This document shows, one piece after another, positions 17,448 through 25,456 of a DNA stretch of 64,000 nucleotides; the stretch's first letter is position 1; each line of letters starts with the position of its first letter. The stretch lies in contig JAEUJW010000058.1 in NCBI GenBank assembly GCA_016793465.1, positions 62,001 to 126,000 of the forward strand. Direction: 5' to 3'. Origin of the DNA: Myxococcales bacterium (GTDB taxonomy: Bacteria > Myxococcota > Polyangia > Nannocystales > Nannocystaceae). The position numbers and the translations under genes were made by a program. Below the pieces are notes generated by a model. That model saw nothing but the letters and a program-made list of their open reading frames with translations. It was not told where the DNA came from and did no database searches.

Positions 17448-18245
17448 TCAGGCGCCGCGCCTGGTGGCGCGGGCGTAGAGGAGGGTGAGGAAGCGGACCG
17501 GGTTGTGGTAGCGCAGGCCGCCGAGGCGGCGGGCGTAGACCGGCGCGACGATCTCGGCGAGCTCCTGCTCGCGGGCGGCGTTGAGGCTGCCGACGCGGCG
17601 GAGGAACAGGTCGAGGGCCTCGAGGTCGTCGGTCCCGAGGTCGGGGCGGGCGGGCAGGCCGGCGAGCTCGTCGGCGGTCGGCGGCGGCTGGATGACGAGC
17701 GCCTGGGCGAGGCGGGCGTGGTCCTCGACGATCACGATGGTGCCGGCGATCATGTCGCCGAGCCGGCGAAACCGCGGGTCGAGGCCCATGACGGTCAGGC
17801 CGGCGGCGTAGAAGCTGGGCAGGAAGTCGGCGGCCCGCAGCAGGTTGCGCAGGACGATGTCGAGGAAGCCGGTGGGGTAGCCGCCCTCCTTGACGACGCG
17901 CAGGTTCATGGCCCGCTTGCCGGGGGTGCGGCCGCTCCACAGGCTCTCGAACAGCACGTAGTAGCCCCACTCGACCGCGAACACGAGCAGCAGGGTGGCG
18001 CCGGCGGAGAAGCCGTCGAGCGAGAACATGAAGGCGCTGCTCATGCGCAGGATCAGGAGCACGACGAGCACGCTGATGCCGCGGATCAGCAGGTCGACGA
18101 GGTAGGCCGTGATGCGCCGGCCGGGCCCCGCGAGCTGGTAGCGGAAGCGGATGTGCTCGGGGGTCTCGATCTCGGCGACGGTGTCGAGCGGGGGGCGCTC
18201 GCGGCCGTGCGGGCCCGTGGGGCCGTGGGGGCGGCTGCGCTTCAT
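17448..18245 (-). CDS. RDD-family membrane protein (second of two)
   Basis: 265 residues. The RDD signature is visible at LAGPGRRITAYLVDLLIRG, with two hydrophobic helices following, the SGRTPGKRAMNLRVVKE loop and FRRLGDMIAGTIVIVE. The C-terminal ~90 residues are a soluble helical extension not found in minimal RDD proteins. ATG 18245 overlaps the stop of the first RDD gene by ATGA and precedes SpoIIM by 10 bp. RDD proteins are membrane proteins of mixed or unknown role; the operon is their commonest context. Confidence 0.9.
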   Translation of the reverse strand: MKRSRPHGPTGPHGRERPPLDTVAEIETPEHIRFRYQLAGPGRRITAYLVDLLIRGISVLVVLLILRMSSAFMFSLDGFSAGATLLLVFAVEWGYYVLFESLWSGRTPGKRAMNLRVVKEGGYPTGFLDIVLRNLLRAADFLPSFYAAGLTVMGLDPRFRRLGDMIAGTIVIVEDHARLAQALVIQPPPTADELAGLPARPDLGTDDLEALDLFLRRVGSLNAAREQELAEIVAPVYARRLGGLRYHNPVRFLTLLYARATRRGA

Positions 18246-18802
18246 GAGCCGGGGGCGACGATCACGCGGGTGCCGGCGATGTGGTCGTGCAGGCAGCGGC
18301 GCTCGGCGCCGAAGATGAACAGCGCGTCGACGAAGTAGACGAGGCCGCCCATGCGGTCGGGCAGGACGTTGCTGACGATGCTGAGCACCCAGCTGCGCAG
18401 CAGCACGCCGTTGACGAACCCGCAGGGCGTGCCGTCGATGCGCACGATCTTGATGCCGAGCCACTTCTTGGCCAGCGACTGGCCGCTGGTGGTGATCAAG
18501 AACCACTGGTAGCCCTGGAAGGCGAGGAACAGCAGGATCATCGCGCCGATGGCGAGGAACAGCTGGTCGCCGGTGGCGCTGCTCAGCGCGCGCAGCGGGT
18601 TGCCGGACATGCCGTCGACGGCCGACAGCAGCAGGACGATGCCGGGGATCAGCGAGGCGATCGTCAGCAAGCCGTCGATCAGCGCGGCCGCGAGGCGGGT
18701 GCCGCGCTCGGCGAGCACGTAGTCTTCGCCTCCGAAGTTGAGGCCCTGGTCGACGTCCGCCTTGGGGGCGGAGTAGGGGTTCCACTCCTGGTTCTGCTGC
18801 AT
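18242..18802 (-). CDS. RDD-family membrane protein (first gene of operon)
   Basis: 186 residues; ATG 18802 follows an AGAGG-type ribosome-binding site. The RDD pattern is LAERGTRLAAALIDGLL, then helices (IPGIVLLLSAVDG; LFLAIGAMILLFLAFQ), the TTSGQSLAKKWLGIKIVRIDG loop and LHDHIAGTRVIV at the C-terminus. It heads the seven-gene coupled operon reaching 11222. The promoter should lie in 18803-18980, which also serves the divergent caspase-like gene and holds the ATGTCCCTTGGGACAT palindrome. Confidence 0.9.
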   Translation of the reverse strand: MQQNQEWNPYSAPKADVDQGLNFGGEDYVLAERGTRLAAALIDGLLTIASLIPGIVLLLSAVDGMSGNPLRALSSATGDQLFLAIGAMILLFLAFQGYQWFLITTSGQSLAKKWLGIKIVRIDGTPCGFVNGVLLRSWVLSIVSNVLPDRMGGLVYFVDALFIFGAERRCLHDHIAGTRVIVAPGS

Positions 18803-18909
18803 GCGAGGACCTCTAAGGCACCATGACGCGCCGCCGCGTGTCAATGGCGCGGCCCGTCGGCGGCGCCGCGGACCGGGGGTCGCGGGCGCGTCGCGGGCTC
18901 GCGGCCGAG

Positions 18910-18925
18910 ATGTCCCTTGGGACAT
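18910..18925. promoter_or_regulatory. ATGTCCC-TT-GGGACAT palindrome in divergent promoter
   Basis: A perfect 7-bp-arm palindrome with a 2-bp centre, placed between the divergent starts of the RDD/SpoIIM/MoxR operon (18802) and the caspase-like gene (18981). It shares the TGTCC/GGACA arms with copies at 6480, 28267, 34513 and 63821. The position fits an operator. Confidence 0.55.
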
Positions 18926-18980
18926 GTCGGAGCGAATTCGCTTCACACGCGGCGGGTGAACGCCGTATGTATGCCCGGGC

Positions 18981-20501
18981 GTGCGAGTCCGGGCGAGACT
19001 GGTGTGGACATGGCTGGCCGCGTGCGGGCCCGGGCCGGTCGAGCCGCCGCGGGCGATCGCCGGGGCGCCAGGGCCGGTGGAGCCGGAGGAGCCGGCGCGG
19101 GAGGAGCCGCGGGCGAGCGTGGAGCCGCGTCCAGTCGTCACCGACCTGCCGGCGGGGGCGCGCGCGAGGGACTGGCTGCTCGCGGGCGGCGGGGGCACGC
19201 CGGAGTTCAACCAGGTGTCGATCGAGCAGGACCTCGAGCTGGCGCGGTCGGTGCTCGCGGGCGAGGGGCTGGTGCTGTTCGCGGGCGGGCGCGGGGCGGA
19301 CGGGGTGCAGACGCTGGCGCAGGCGGGCGGCGAGGACGTGCTGCTCGGGCAGCTCGCCGACCTGTTCGCGCCGCGTGGCGGACGGACGTCGCGTTACCGG
19401 CCGACCACACTGGCGGTCGACGCGGCCGCGACGGCGGACCGGGTGCAGGCGGCCCTGGCCGCGTCGGTGGCCGAGGACGCGGCGCCGCTGCTGGTCTACC
19501 TCGCGGGGCACGGGCAGGCGGCGACGGCCCCGGCGGACACGGGGATCGACCTGTGGGGCCAGACGGCGCTGCGGGCGGTCGACGTCGCGGGCACGCTCGA
19601 CGGCGGGGCGCGGCCGGTGCGGCTGGTGGTCACGAGCTGCTTCTCGGGCGGGTTCGCGGAGCTGGCGTTCGTCGGCGCCGACGCGCAGGCGGGCAGACCC
19701 GCGCGCGGGCGCTGCGGGCTGTTCGCGGCGACGGCCGAGCGCGAGGCCTCGGGCTGCGACCCCAACCCCGACCGCGCGGCCCAGGAGGGCTACGGGCTGC
19801 ACTTCTTGAACGCGCTGCGCGGGCGCGATCGCGAGGGCAAGGCGCTCGCGCGGGCGGAGCTCGACGTCGACGGCGACGGGCGGATCTCGCTGCTCGAGGC
19901 GCACACGCGGGCGCGGGTGGCGAGCGGGGGGATCGACGTGCCGACCACGACGTCGGACCGCTGGCTGCGCGCGCGGGCGGCTGGCCTTCGGGGCAGGTCG
20001 AGGCCGGCCCGTCTGCCCGAGGAGGACGCGGTGATCGCGGCGCTGTCGGGCGAGCTCGGCTCGGAGGCGTCGGCCCGCGCGGGCCTCGAGCAGGTCCAAA
20101 AGGACATGTCCGCCGCGACAGCAGAGGTCGAGCGCGCGGGCGGCGACGAGGACGCGGCGTTCCGCCGGACGGCGGGCGAGCTGCTGGCGCGCTGGCCGGT
20201 GCTCGACGATCCGTGGCACCCGGACTTCGCGGCCACGCTGGCCGGCGGGCGCGCGGCGATCGCGGCGCATCTCGCGGCGAGCGAGGCGTACGCGGACTAC
20301 GCCGCAGCGCGCGCGGCGGGCGACGCGGCCCGCGAGGCGCTCGGCGCGGCGCTGCAGCGCAGCGCGCGGCTCGAGCGGCTGGTGCGGGCCTACGAGACGC
20401 GGGCCCTGGCGGACCGGCTGCAGGCCAGGGGCGGGGCCGACTGGCGGGCGTACGAGGCGCTGCTGGCGTGCGAGCGCTGGGTCCCGGCAGTCACGGAGTG
20501 A
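18981..20501 (+). CDS. Caspase-like (clan CD) peptidase lipoprotein
   Basis: 506 residues from GTG 18981, giving a short lipoprotein signal (WTWLAAC, Cys15). A caspase/legumain-type catalytic dyad is visible: His177 in YLAGHGQ and Cys220 in VVTSCFSGGF, each after a hydrophobic strand. A DVDGDGRISLLEAH EF-hand-like calcium loop follows at about 295, and a ~150-residue helical C-terminal region. Clan CD peptidases cleave after Arg, Lys, Asp or Asn; specificity cannot be read here. Most caspase-like proteins in bacteria are cytosolic or multi-domain; a lipoprotein form would act in the periplasm. A GGACATGTCC palindrome lies inside the gene at 20102-20111. Confidence 0.8.
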   Translation: MRVRARLVWTWLAACGPGPVEPPRAIAGAPGPVEPEEPAREEPRASVEPRPVVTDLPAGARARDWLLAGGGGTPEFNQVSIEQDLELARSVLAGEGLVLFAGGRGADGVQTLAQAGGEDVLLGQLADLFAPRGGRTSRYRPTTLAVDAAATADRVQAALAASVAEDAAPLLVYLAGHGQAATAPADTGIDLWGQTALRAVDVAGTLDGGARPVRLVVTSCFSGGFAELAFVGADAQAGRPARGRCGLFAATAEREASGCDPNPDRAAQEGYGLHFLNALRGRDREGKALARAELDVDGDGRISLLEAHTRARVASGGIDVPTTTSDRWLRARAAGLRGRSRPARLPEEDAVIAALSGELGSEASARAGLEQVQKDMSAATAEVERAGGDEDAAFRRTAGELLARWPVLDDPWHPDFAATLAGGRAAIAAHLAASEAYADYAAARAAGDAAREALGAALQRSARLERLVRAYETRALADRLQARGGADWRAYEALLACERWVPAVTE

Positions 20502-20551
20502 GGCGGGCCGGGTTGACGGGGCGCGGGGGATGGTCCCACACTCGCGGCGCC

Positions 20552-21031
20552 ATGAAGCTGAGCCTCGATCCGACCTCGCTGCTGTCCACGTGGAACAAGT
20601 TCACACAGCGCCCGTTCGGCAAGCGGATCGTGTCGCGGATGATCGGCATGATGGCGCCGTACACCGGGACGATCGGCGCGCAGGTCGTCGACCTGGCCGA
20701 GGGCTACGCGCGGGCGCAGATCCGCGATCGCTGGGGCCTGCGCAATCACCTGAAGAGCCTGCACGCGGTGGCGCTGATGAACCTCGGCGAGCTGACGACC
20801 GGCATGGCGATGATGAGCGCGGTGCCGAAGGGCGGGCGGGGGATCGTGCGCGAGCTGCAGATGCAGTACGTGAAGAAGGCCCGCGGCACGATCACCGCCG
20901 AGGCGCGCGCCGCGGTGCCGTCGACGCCGGGCACCCACGACGTGTGGGTCGAGGGCGAGCTGAAGAACGCCGCCGGCGAGACGGTCGCGGTCGCCCGGGC
21001 CCTGTGGCGGCTCGACATCCCGGCGAGCTGA
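20552..21031 (+). CDS. DUF4442 / PaaI-like hotdog-fold protein
   Basis: 159 residues. PYTGTIGAQVVDLAEGYARAQI leads into RNHLKSLHAVALMNLGELTTG, the DUF4442 hotdog pattern with the Asn-His and Gly-Glu region that lines acyl-CoA thioesterase active sites. The C-terminal strand EGELKNAAGETVAVARALW is typical. Probably an acyl-CoA thioesterase or acyl-binding protein; substrate unknown. It lies 50 bp after the caspase-like gene on the same strand. Confidence 0.85.
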   Translation: MKLSLDPTSLLSTWNKFTQRPFGKRIVSRMIGMMAPYTGTIGAQVVDLAEGYARAQIRDRWGLRNHLKSLHAVALMNLGELTTGMAMMSAVPKGGRGIVRELQMQYVKKARGTITAEARAAVPSTPGTHDVWVEGELKNAAGETVAVARALWRLDIPAS

Positions 21032-21098
21032 GGCCGGCGCGCGGGCGCCCGGCCCGCGGCGGCCCGCGCGGGCGGGCTTTGCGATAGGCTCGGCGGCG

Positions 21099-22808
21099 AT
21101 GACGTCGCCCGCCTCGACCTTGCCCGCCCTCCTCGTCTCGCCGCCGTCCGGCGGCTTCGACCGCGCGGGGGTGCGAGAAATTATCAAGGAGTCGGGGCTG
21201 GCGGCGGCGCTGCACAAGCTGGTGCGCGCGCCGTTCGGGCACACGGTGCTGACGCTGCGCGCGCTCGAGGCGGTGATCGAGGCCGGCGACCTGGCGCTGC
21301 AGGCGGGCGAGGCGCTGCAGGCGGCGCTGCTCGAGGACCTGGCGCGCGCGGGCTCGCTGGCGCTGCCGGAGCCGACGCTCGACCAGCGGCTGTTCTTGGG
21401 GGCGTTCCAGGTCACGGTGCTGATCGACGAGCTGGCGCCGCGGCTCGGCGAGCTGACGCCGACGCCGGAGGTGCACACGGACCTCGAGTCGGACGGGCTC
21501 GAGGACCTCCTGCGCAAGCCGGCGAAGCCGCTGACGGCGTCGCTGCTGGCGATGGCGGGCAAGTACCTCGAGGTGCAGGCGCAGCGGCAGGGCGGCGCCG
21601 GCGGGGCGCGGGTCGACGAGCGCGAGGTGTGGGCGGTGACGACGCTGCACGCGTTCCTGCTGCAGTTCCAGGGGGCCGTGCGGCGGCTGACGCACATGGG
21701 CCGGCTGCGCCCGTTCGGGGTGGCGCTGGCCCAGCGCAAGGTGGTGATCGGCGAGCGCCGCTACGAGGGCTTTAATTCGCGGAGCGCGGCGGAGCCGGTG
21801 TCGGACCTGAAGCCGGTGCAGCTGAGGGACGTCGTCGGCAACCAGGAGTACCTGCAGGCGGGCCTGAAGCTGGCGCGCGACGTGGCGGCCTTCGACCTGG
21901 CGGCGCGGCGGGGGCCCAAGCAGTTGAACCCGGTGCTGTTCGGGCTCGGGCGGCCGGGCTGCGGCAAGACGATCACGGCCCACGCGATCGGCAACTACTT
22001 CCTCGAGTACTGCAAGCAGCGCGACATCCCGGCCCGTTTCAAAGTGATCCGCCGGACCGACTGGGCGAGCAGCTATCAGAACGCGAGCGCGGCGACGCTG
22101 GTCAAGATCTTCAAGGAGGAGGTCTACGGGTTCGACGGGGTGTGCGGGGTGTACTGGCCGGACATCGACACGGCGTTCGCGTCGCGCTCGAGCGGGGACC
22201 TGCGCTCGGAGGAGAAGAACAACCTGGGCGCGGTGTTCGGGATCTTCGACGGCACGCTGATCCCCAAGGACGGCAAGTGGTTCATGATCTGCGACGCCAA
22301 CTTCATGCAGATGGACGAGGCGACGCGCAGCCGGATCGCCCAGAACCCGTTCACGGTCAAGGGGCCGACCACCAGCGAGGACTACGTGCAGCTGCTGCGC
22401 GACGTGCTGCTGGGCGGCCTGCGCCAGTTCGTGGCGGTCGGGGAGGAGGCGCGCTGGAAGGAGGTCGGCGACGCGCTGGTGGCGTCGGATCTGAGCGGGC
22501 GCTCGGTCGAGAGCATCGCCGGCAACATCCGCGGGGCGATCCAGGACTTCGAGTACCCCGACGAATATTTTAAGGCGAACTTCGACGAGCGGCGGCGGAT
22601 CATCGATCGGCTGTCGAACCGCGTGACCATCGACACCGTGCTGCGCGAGGTCGCGGAGTACGTGGCGTTCAACCGCGACGCCGAGGAGCGTGAGGCCAGG
22701 CAGGCGTTCGACCGCGAGGTCGCGCAGATGGTCCAGCAGCTCAACGCGGGGCGGGCGGCGACCCGCAGGGCGGCGGCGGAGGCGGAGAAGGAGATCCTCG
22801 GGGGATGA
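21099..22808 (+). CDS. AAA+ ATPase with helical N-terminal domain and atypical Walker B
   Basis: 569 residues. Residues 1-210 are mostly helical. The AAA module begins near 240 (LRDVVGNQEYLQAGL); Walker A is GLGRPGCGKT at 282-291. The Walker B position reads VYWPDIDTAF (351-360) in place of the usual hhhDEID, and sensor 1 reads MICDANFMQMDEATRSRI. The helical C-terminus is rich in Arg and Glu. The fold resembles CDC48/FtsH-type AAA domains, but the altered Walker B suggests slow or absent hydrolysis, or a divergent clade. Its stop overlaps the AlkB-like gene start (ATGA), so the two proteins are made together. No named family recognised. Confidence 0.85.
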   Translation: MTSPASTLPALLVSPPSGGFDRAGVREIIKESGLAAALHKLVRAPFGHTVLTLRALEAVIEAGDLALQAGEALQAALLEDLARAGSLALPEPTLDQRLFLGAFQVTVLIDELAPRLGELTPTPEVHTDLESDGLEDLLRKPAKPLTASLLAMAGKYLEVQAQRQGGAGGARVDEREVWAVTTLHAFLLQFQGAVRRLTHMGRLRPFGVALAQRKVVIGERRYEGFNSRSAAEPVSDLKPVQLRDVVGNQEYLQAGLKLARDVAAFDLAARRGPKQLNPVLFGLGRPGCGKTITAHAIGNYFLEYCKQRDIPARFKVIRRTDWASSYQNASAATLVKIFKEEVYGFDGVCGVYWPDIDTAFASRSSGDLRSEEKNNLGAVFGIFDGTLIPKDGKWFMICDANFMQMDEATRSRIAQNPFTVKGPTTSEDYVQLLRDVLLGGLRQFVAVGEEARWKEVGDALVASDLSGRSVESIAGNIRGAIQDFEYPDEYFKANFDERRRIIDRLSNRVTIDTVLREVAEYVAFNRDAEEREARQAFDREVAQMVQQLNAGRAATRRAAAEAEKEILGG

Positions 22809-23440
22809 GCGGCGAGGCGCTGCTGGGCGACCGGGTGCGGCTGTTTCGCGGGGCGATCGCGGCGGACCGGGCGGCGGCGCTGTTCGCCGAGCTGCTGCGT
22901 GAGACGCCGTGGCTGGTGGTGCGCTACGAGAACGCGGGGCGGCCGGTCGAGCTGCCGCGCTGGACGGTCAACTACGGCGAGCGATCCTACGACTACTCGG
23001 GGCTGGTGTTCGCGCCGCTGCCGTGGACGCCGCGGCTCGTCGAGCTGAAGGCGCTGGCGGAGCGGCTGGCGGGGGTCGAGTTCAACGCGCTGATCGTGCA
23101 GCTGTACCGCGACGGGCGCGACGGGGTGAACTGGCACGCCGACGACAGCCCTGGGGTCGGCGAGGACCCGACGATCGCGTCGCTGTCGTTGGGGGCGACG
23201 CGCAGGTTCCTGCTGCGGCCGAAGCGGTCGCAGGCGGACCCGCTCGAGCTGGCGCTGGGCGCGGGGGACGTGGTGATCATGCGCGGCGACCTGCAGCACA
23301 CGCATGTGCACAAGGTGCCGCGCGAGCCGGACGTGCTGGCGCCGCGCATCAACCTGACGTTCCGCGCGATCACCGGGCCGGCGCCGCAGCCGGCGACGCC
23401 GCACTCGAGCCGGCGCGCGCGCTGGCCCGCGGGCGAGTGA
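22805..23440 (+). CDS. alkB: AlkB-like 2-oxoglutarate/Fe(II)-dependent dioxygenase
   Basis: 211 residues, similar to the ALKBH2/3-type DNA and RNA demethylases. Iron ligands: His111 and Asp113 in VNWHADD and a distal His (169) in HTHVHKVP. The 2-oxoglutarate and fold motif PRINLTFR supplies Arg181 and Arg187. PRWTVNYGERSYDYSG matches the nucleotide-recognition lid with its conserved Tyr. It removes N1-methyladenine/N3-methylcytosine lesions in the family; activity here is inferred. ATG overlaps the AAA+ ATPase stop. The C-terminal ~20 residues are an Arg/Pro-rich tail. Confidence 0.9.
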   Translation: MSGEALLGDRVRLFRGAIAADRAAALFAELLRETPWLVVRYENAGRPVELPRWTVNYGERSYDYSGLVFAPLPWTPRLVELKALAERLAGVEFNALIVQLYRDGRDGVNWHADDSPGVGEDPTIASLSLGATRRFLLRPKRSQADPLELALGAGDVVIMRGDLQHTHVHKVPREPDVLAPRINLTFRAITGPAPQPATPHSSRRARWPAGE

Positions 23441-23501
23441 CGCGGCCCCGGCGAGCGAGGCGTGGAGGACCGGCGCGTCGGCCCGCGGGGAGTGACGCGG
23501 C

Positions 23502-25364
23502 TCAGCGGCGGCGGCGGCGGGCCAGGCCGGTGAGGCCGATCAGGCCCAGCAGGCCGGCGGCGTCGGGCGTGTGGCGGCAGCCGCAGCCGCCGGAGGGGGT
23601 CTCGCCGGGCGAGCCGTCGGAGCTGTCGCCCTCGTCCGCGCCGCCGCTCGCGTCGGGGCTGGTCGGGCCGCCGGTCGGGGTGTCGCCGGTCACCTCGTTG
23701 CCGCCGGTGTTGCCGCCGGTGTTGCCGCCGGTGTTGCCGCCGGTGTTGGTGCCGGGGCTCGTGGTGTCGGCGACGCCGGTGTCGCCGGTCGACACTCCGC
23801 CGGTGGTGGGCTCGACGCCGAAGGCGGTCATCGTCTCGTTGGACTCGACCTGCAGGGTGTTGACGCCGGCGCGGTACGACAGGGTGGCGTGGTTGAGGTA
23901 GACGCCGGGGGCGTCGAGGTTGACGGTGACGGACACGCTGCCGTTCTCGCCCTCGCCGAGGTTGCCGAGCTGCCAGGTGACGCTGCCGTCGGCGAACACG
24001 CCGTCGTCGGTGGCGGACACGAACGTCACGCCCGGGGGCAGCGTGTCGGTGAGCACGGCGTCGAGGGCCGGCATGGCGCCGGAGGACGCGTATTCGATGT
24101 CGAAGGTGACCTCGGCGGCGTCGCTGACGGCGGGGGCGGTCTTGGTCACGGAGACCATGGGGAGGCCCTCGGCGGTGGCGCAGGGGGCCTCGAACAGCGA
24201 GTTCAAGAATAGGCGGGTGCCCTGGGTGGTGGGGTTCGCGGAGATGGGCAGCTCGACGCTGTACTCGTGGCCGCCGAGGTAGCTGACCTTGCCGGCGGTG
24301 AGGCAGTCGGCGCTGATGCCGTCGGGCAGGTCGTCGCTGCCGGGGCACACGCCGTCGATGAAGCCGGTCATCCACACGTCGTTGACGCCGACGGGGGTGC
24401 CACCCTCGGAGATCATGACGACGTCGGAGCCCTTGTAGACCTGGCCGGGCGGCAGCGTGTAGGCGGGCTCGCTGCCGCCGACCGACAGGAACTCGCCGTC
24501 GAGCTGGGCGAACGGGGTGTCCTGCTGGTAGTAGTCGTAGGTGTCGGGCTTGTCGCCGATGAGGAAGCCCATGGCGGTGAGGAAGAACCCGTGGGGCGCC
24601 AGGTTCTCGAAGGCGTTCACGGCCTGGCACTCGGCGAACAGGTGGGTCGGGTACTGCAGGAACTCGCGCATCTCGGCGACGACGTCGGGGTTCTGCTCGG
24701 CGTCGTCGACGGCCCAGTGCATCGACATGAACTGACAGTAGACGGGGTCGGCGTCCGCGTCGAAGAGGGCGCCGTCGTGGTGGTCGTCGACGGCGTCGGG
24801 GCCGGCGATCTCGTCGGGGTCGAGCATGTCGGGGCTGCCGTCGGGCCACATGGGGTCGCCGACCGAGTCGGGGATGCCGGCGGCGATCATGTACTTGCGG
24901 GCGATCTTCTGGTTGCCGTCGGCCATCATGGCGATCGTCGGGGCGACCACGAGGGTGCGCGAGACCGGGGCGGTGAACGCCTCGCTGGCCTCGTGCACGG
25001 CGACGTCGGGGTTGGCGGCGATCCAGTCCTCGACGATCGGCATGGCCGCGCCGGCGTCGGCGGAGTCGACGATCCACGGGCCGCCGCGGTAGCCGTGCGC
25101 GGCGACCACGTCGCCCGAGGTGATGTCGGTCGCGGAGGCGGTGAAGTCGTCGTCGCCGATCGCCTTGCCGGGCGCGATCGACCAGCGCACCGGGACGCCC
25201 TGGCGCAGCAGCTCGTAGACCAGGCCGTAGGCGCGCAGCATGCCGTCGTCCTGGTAGTCGATGTCCATCGGGACGATGAGCGAGCCGGCGGCGAAGTCGT
25301 CGGCGGCGGCGGTCGAGGGGAGCGTGGCGGTGAGGAGCCCGGCGACGAGCCAGCGGTGGCGCAT
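23502..25364 (-). CDS. Secreted DUF11-repeat protein with MYXO-CTERM anchor
   Basis: 620 residues. Signal peptide (WLVAGLLTATLPSTAAA) and a GAGGA-type ribosome-binding site before ATG 25364. The N-terminal ~380 residues form a large domain without a name I recognise (VPMDIDYQDDG, VRWSIAPGKAIG, AAHGYRGGPWIV). A DUF11-type beta domain follows (~405-505: VSVTKTAPAVSDAAEVTF, LTDTLPPGVTFVSA, YLNHATLSY). Then a Gly-Gly-Asn-Thr repeat linker, and SGGCGC, hydrophobic helix and RRRRR as a MYXO-CTERM tail. Exported and probably cell-surface sorted by a myxosortase-type rhomboid-like protease. Confidence 0.85.
   Translation of the reverse strand: MRHRWLVAGLLTATLPSTAAADDFAAGSLIVPMDIDYQDDGMLRAYGLVYELLRQGVPVRWSIAPGKAIGDDDFTASATDITSGDVVAAHGYRGGPWIVDSADAGAAMPIVEDWIAANPDVAVHEASEAFTAPVSRTLVVAPTIAMMADGNQKIARKYMIAAGIPDSVGDPMWPDGSPDMLDPDEIAGPDAVDDHHDGALFDADADPVYCQFMSMHWAVDDAEQNPDVVAEMREFLQYPTHLFAECQAVNAFENLAPHGFFLTAMGFLIGDKPDTYDYYQQDTPFAQLDGEFLSVGGSEPAYTLPPGQVYKGSDVVMISEGGTPVGVNDVWMTGFIDGVCPGSDDLPDGISADCLTAGKVSYLGGHEYSVELPISANPTTQGTRLFLNSLFEAPCATAEGLPMVSVTKTAPAVSDAAEVTFDIEYASSGAMPALDAVLTDTLPPGVTFVSATDDGVFADGSVTWQLGNLGEGENGSVSVTVNLDAPGVYLNHATLSYRAGVNTLQVESNETMTAFGVEPTTGGVSTGDTGVADTTSPGTNTGGNTGGNTGGNTGGNEVTGDTPTGGPTSPDASGGADEGDSSDGSPGETPSGGCGCRHTPDAAGLLGLIGLTGLARRRRR
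23701..23748. repeat. Four perfect 12-bp tandem repeats inside a coding linker
   Basis: Unit CCGCCGGTGTTG repeated four times; on the coding strand it gives (Gly-Gly-Asn-Thr)n in the linker of the MYXO-CTERM protein. Likely to vary in copy number by slippage. Confidence 0.85.
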
Positions 25365-25456
25365 GGTCCTCGGAGCCCGCGCGCGGCGGAGATTCCAGCG
25401 GCGCGATCAAGTTTTCGAATTAAGGGCCGACGCGGACGACGGTGGCGGATGCGCGA

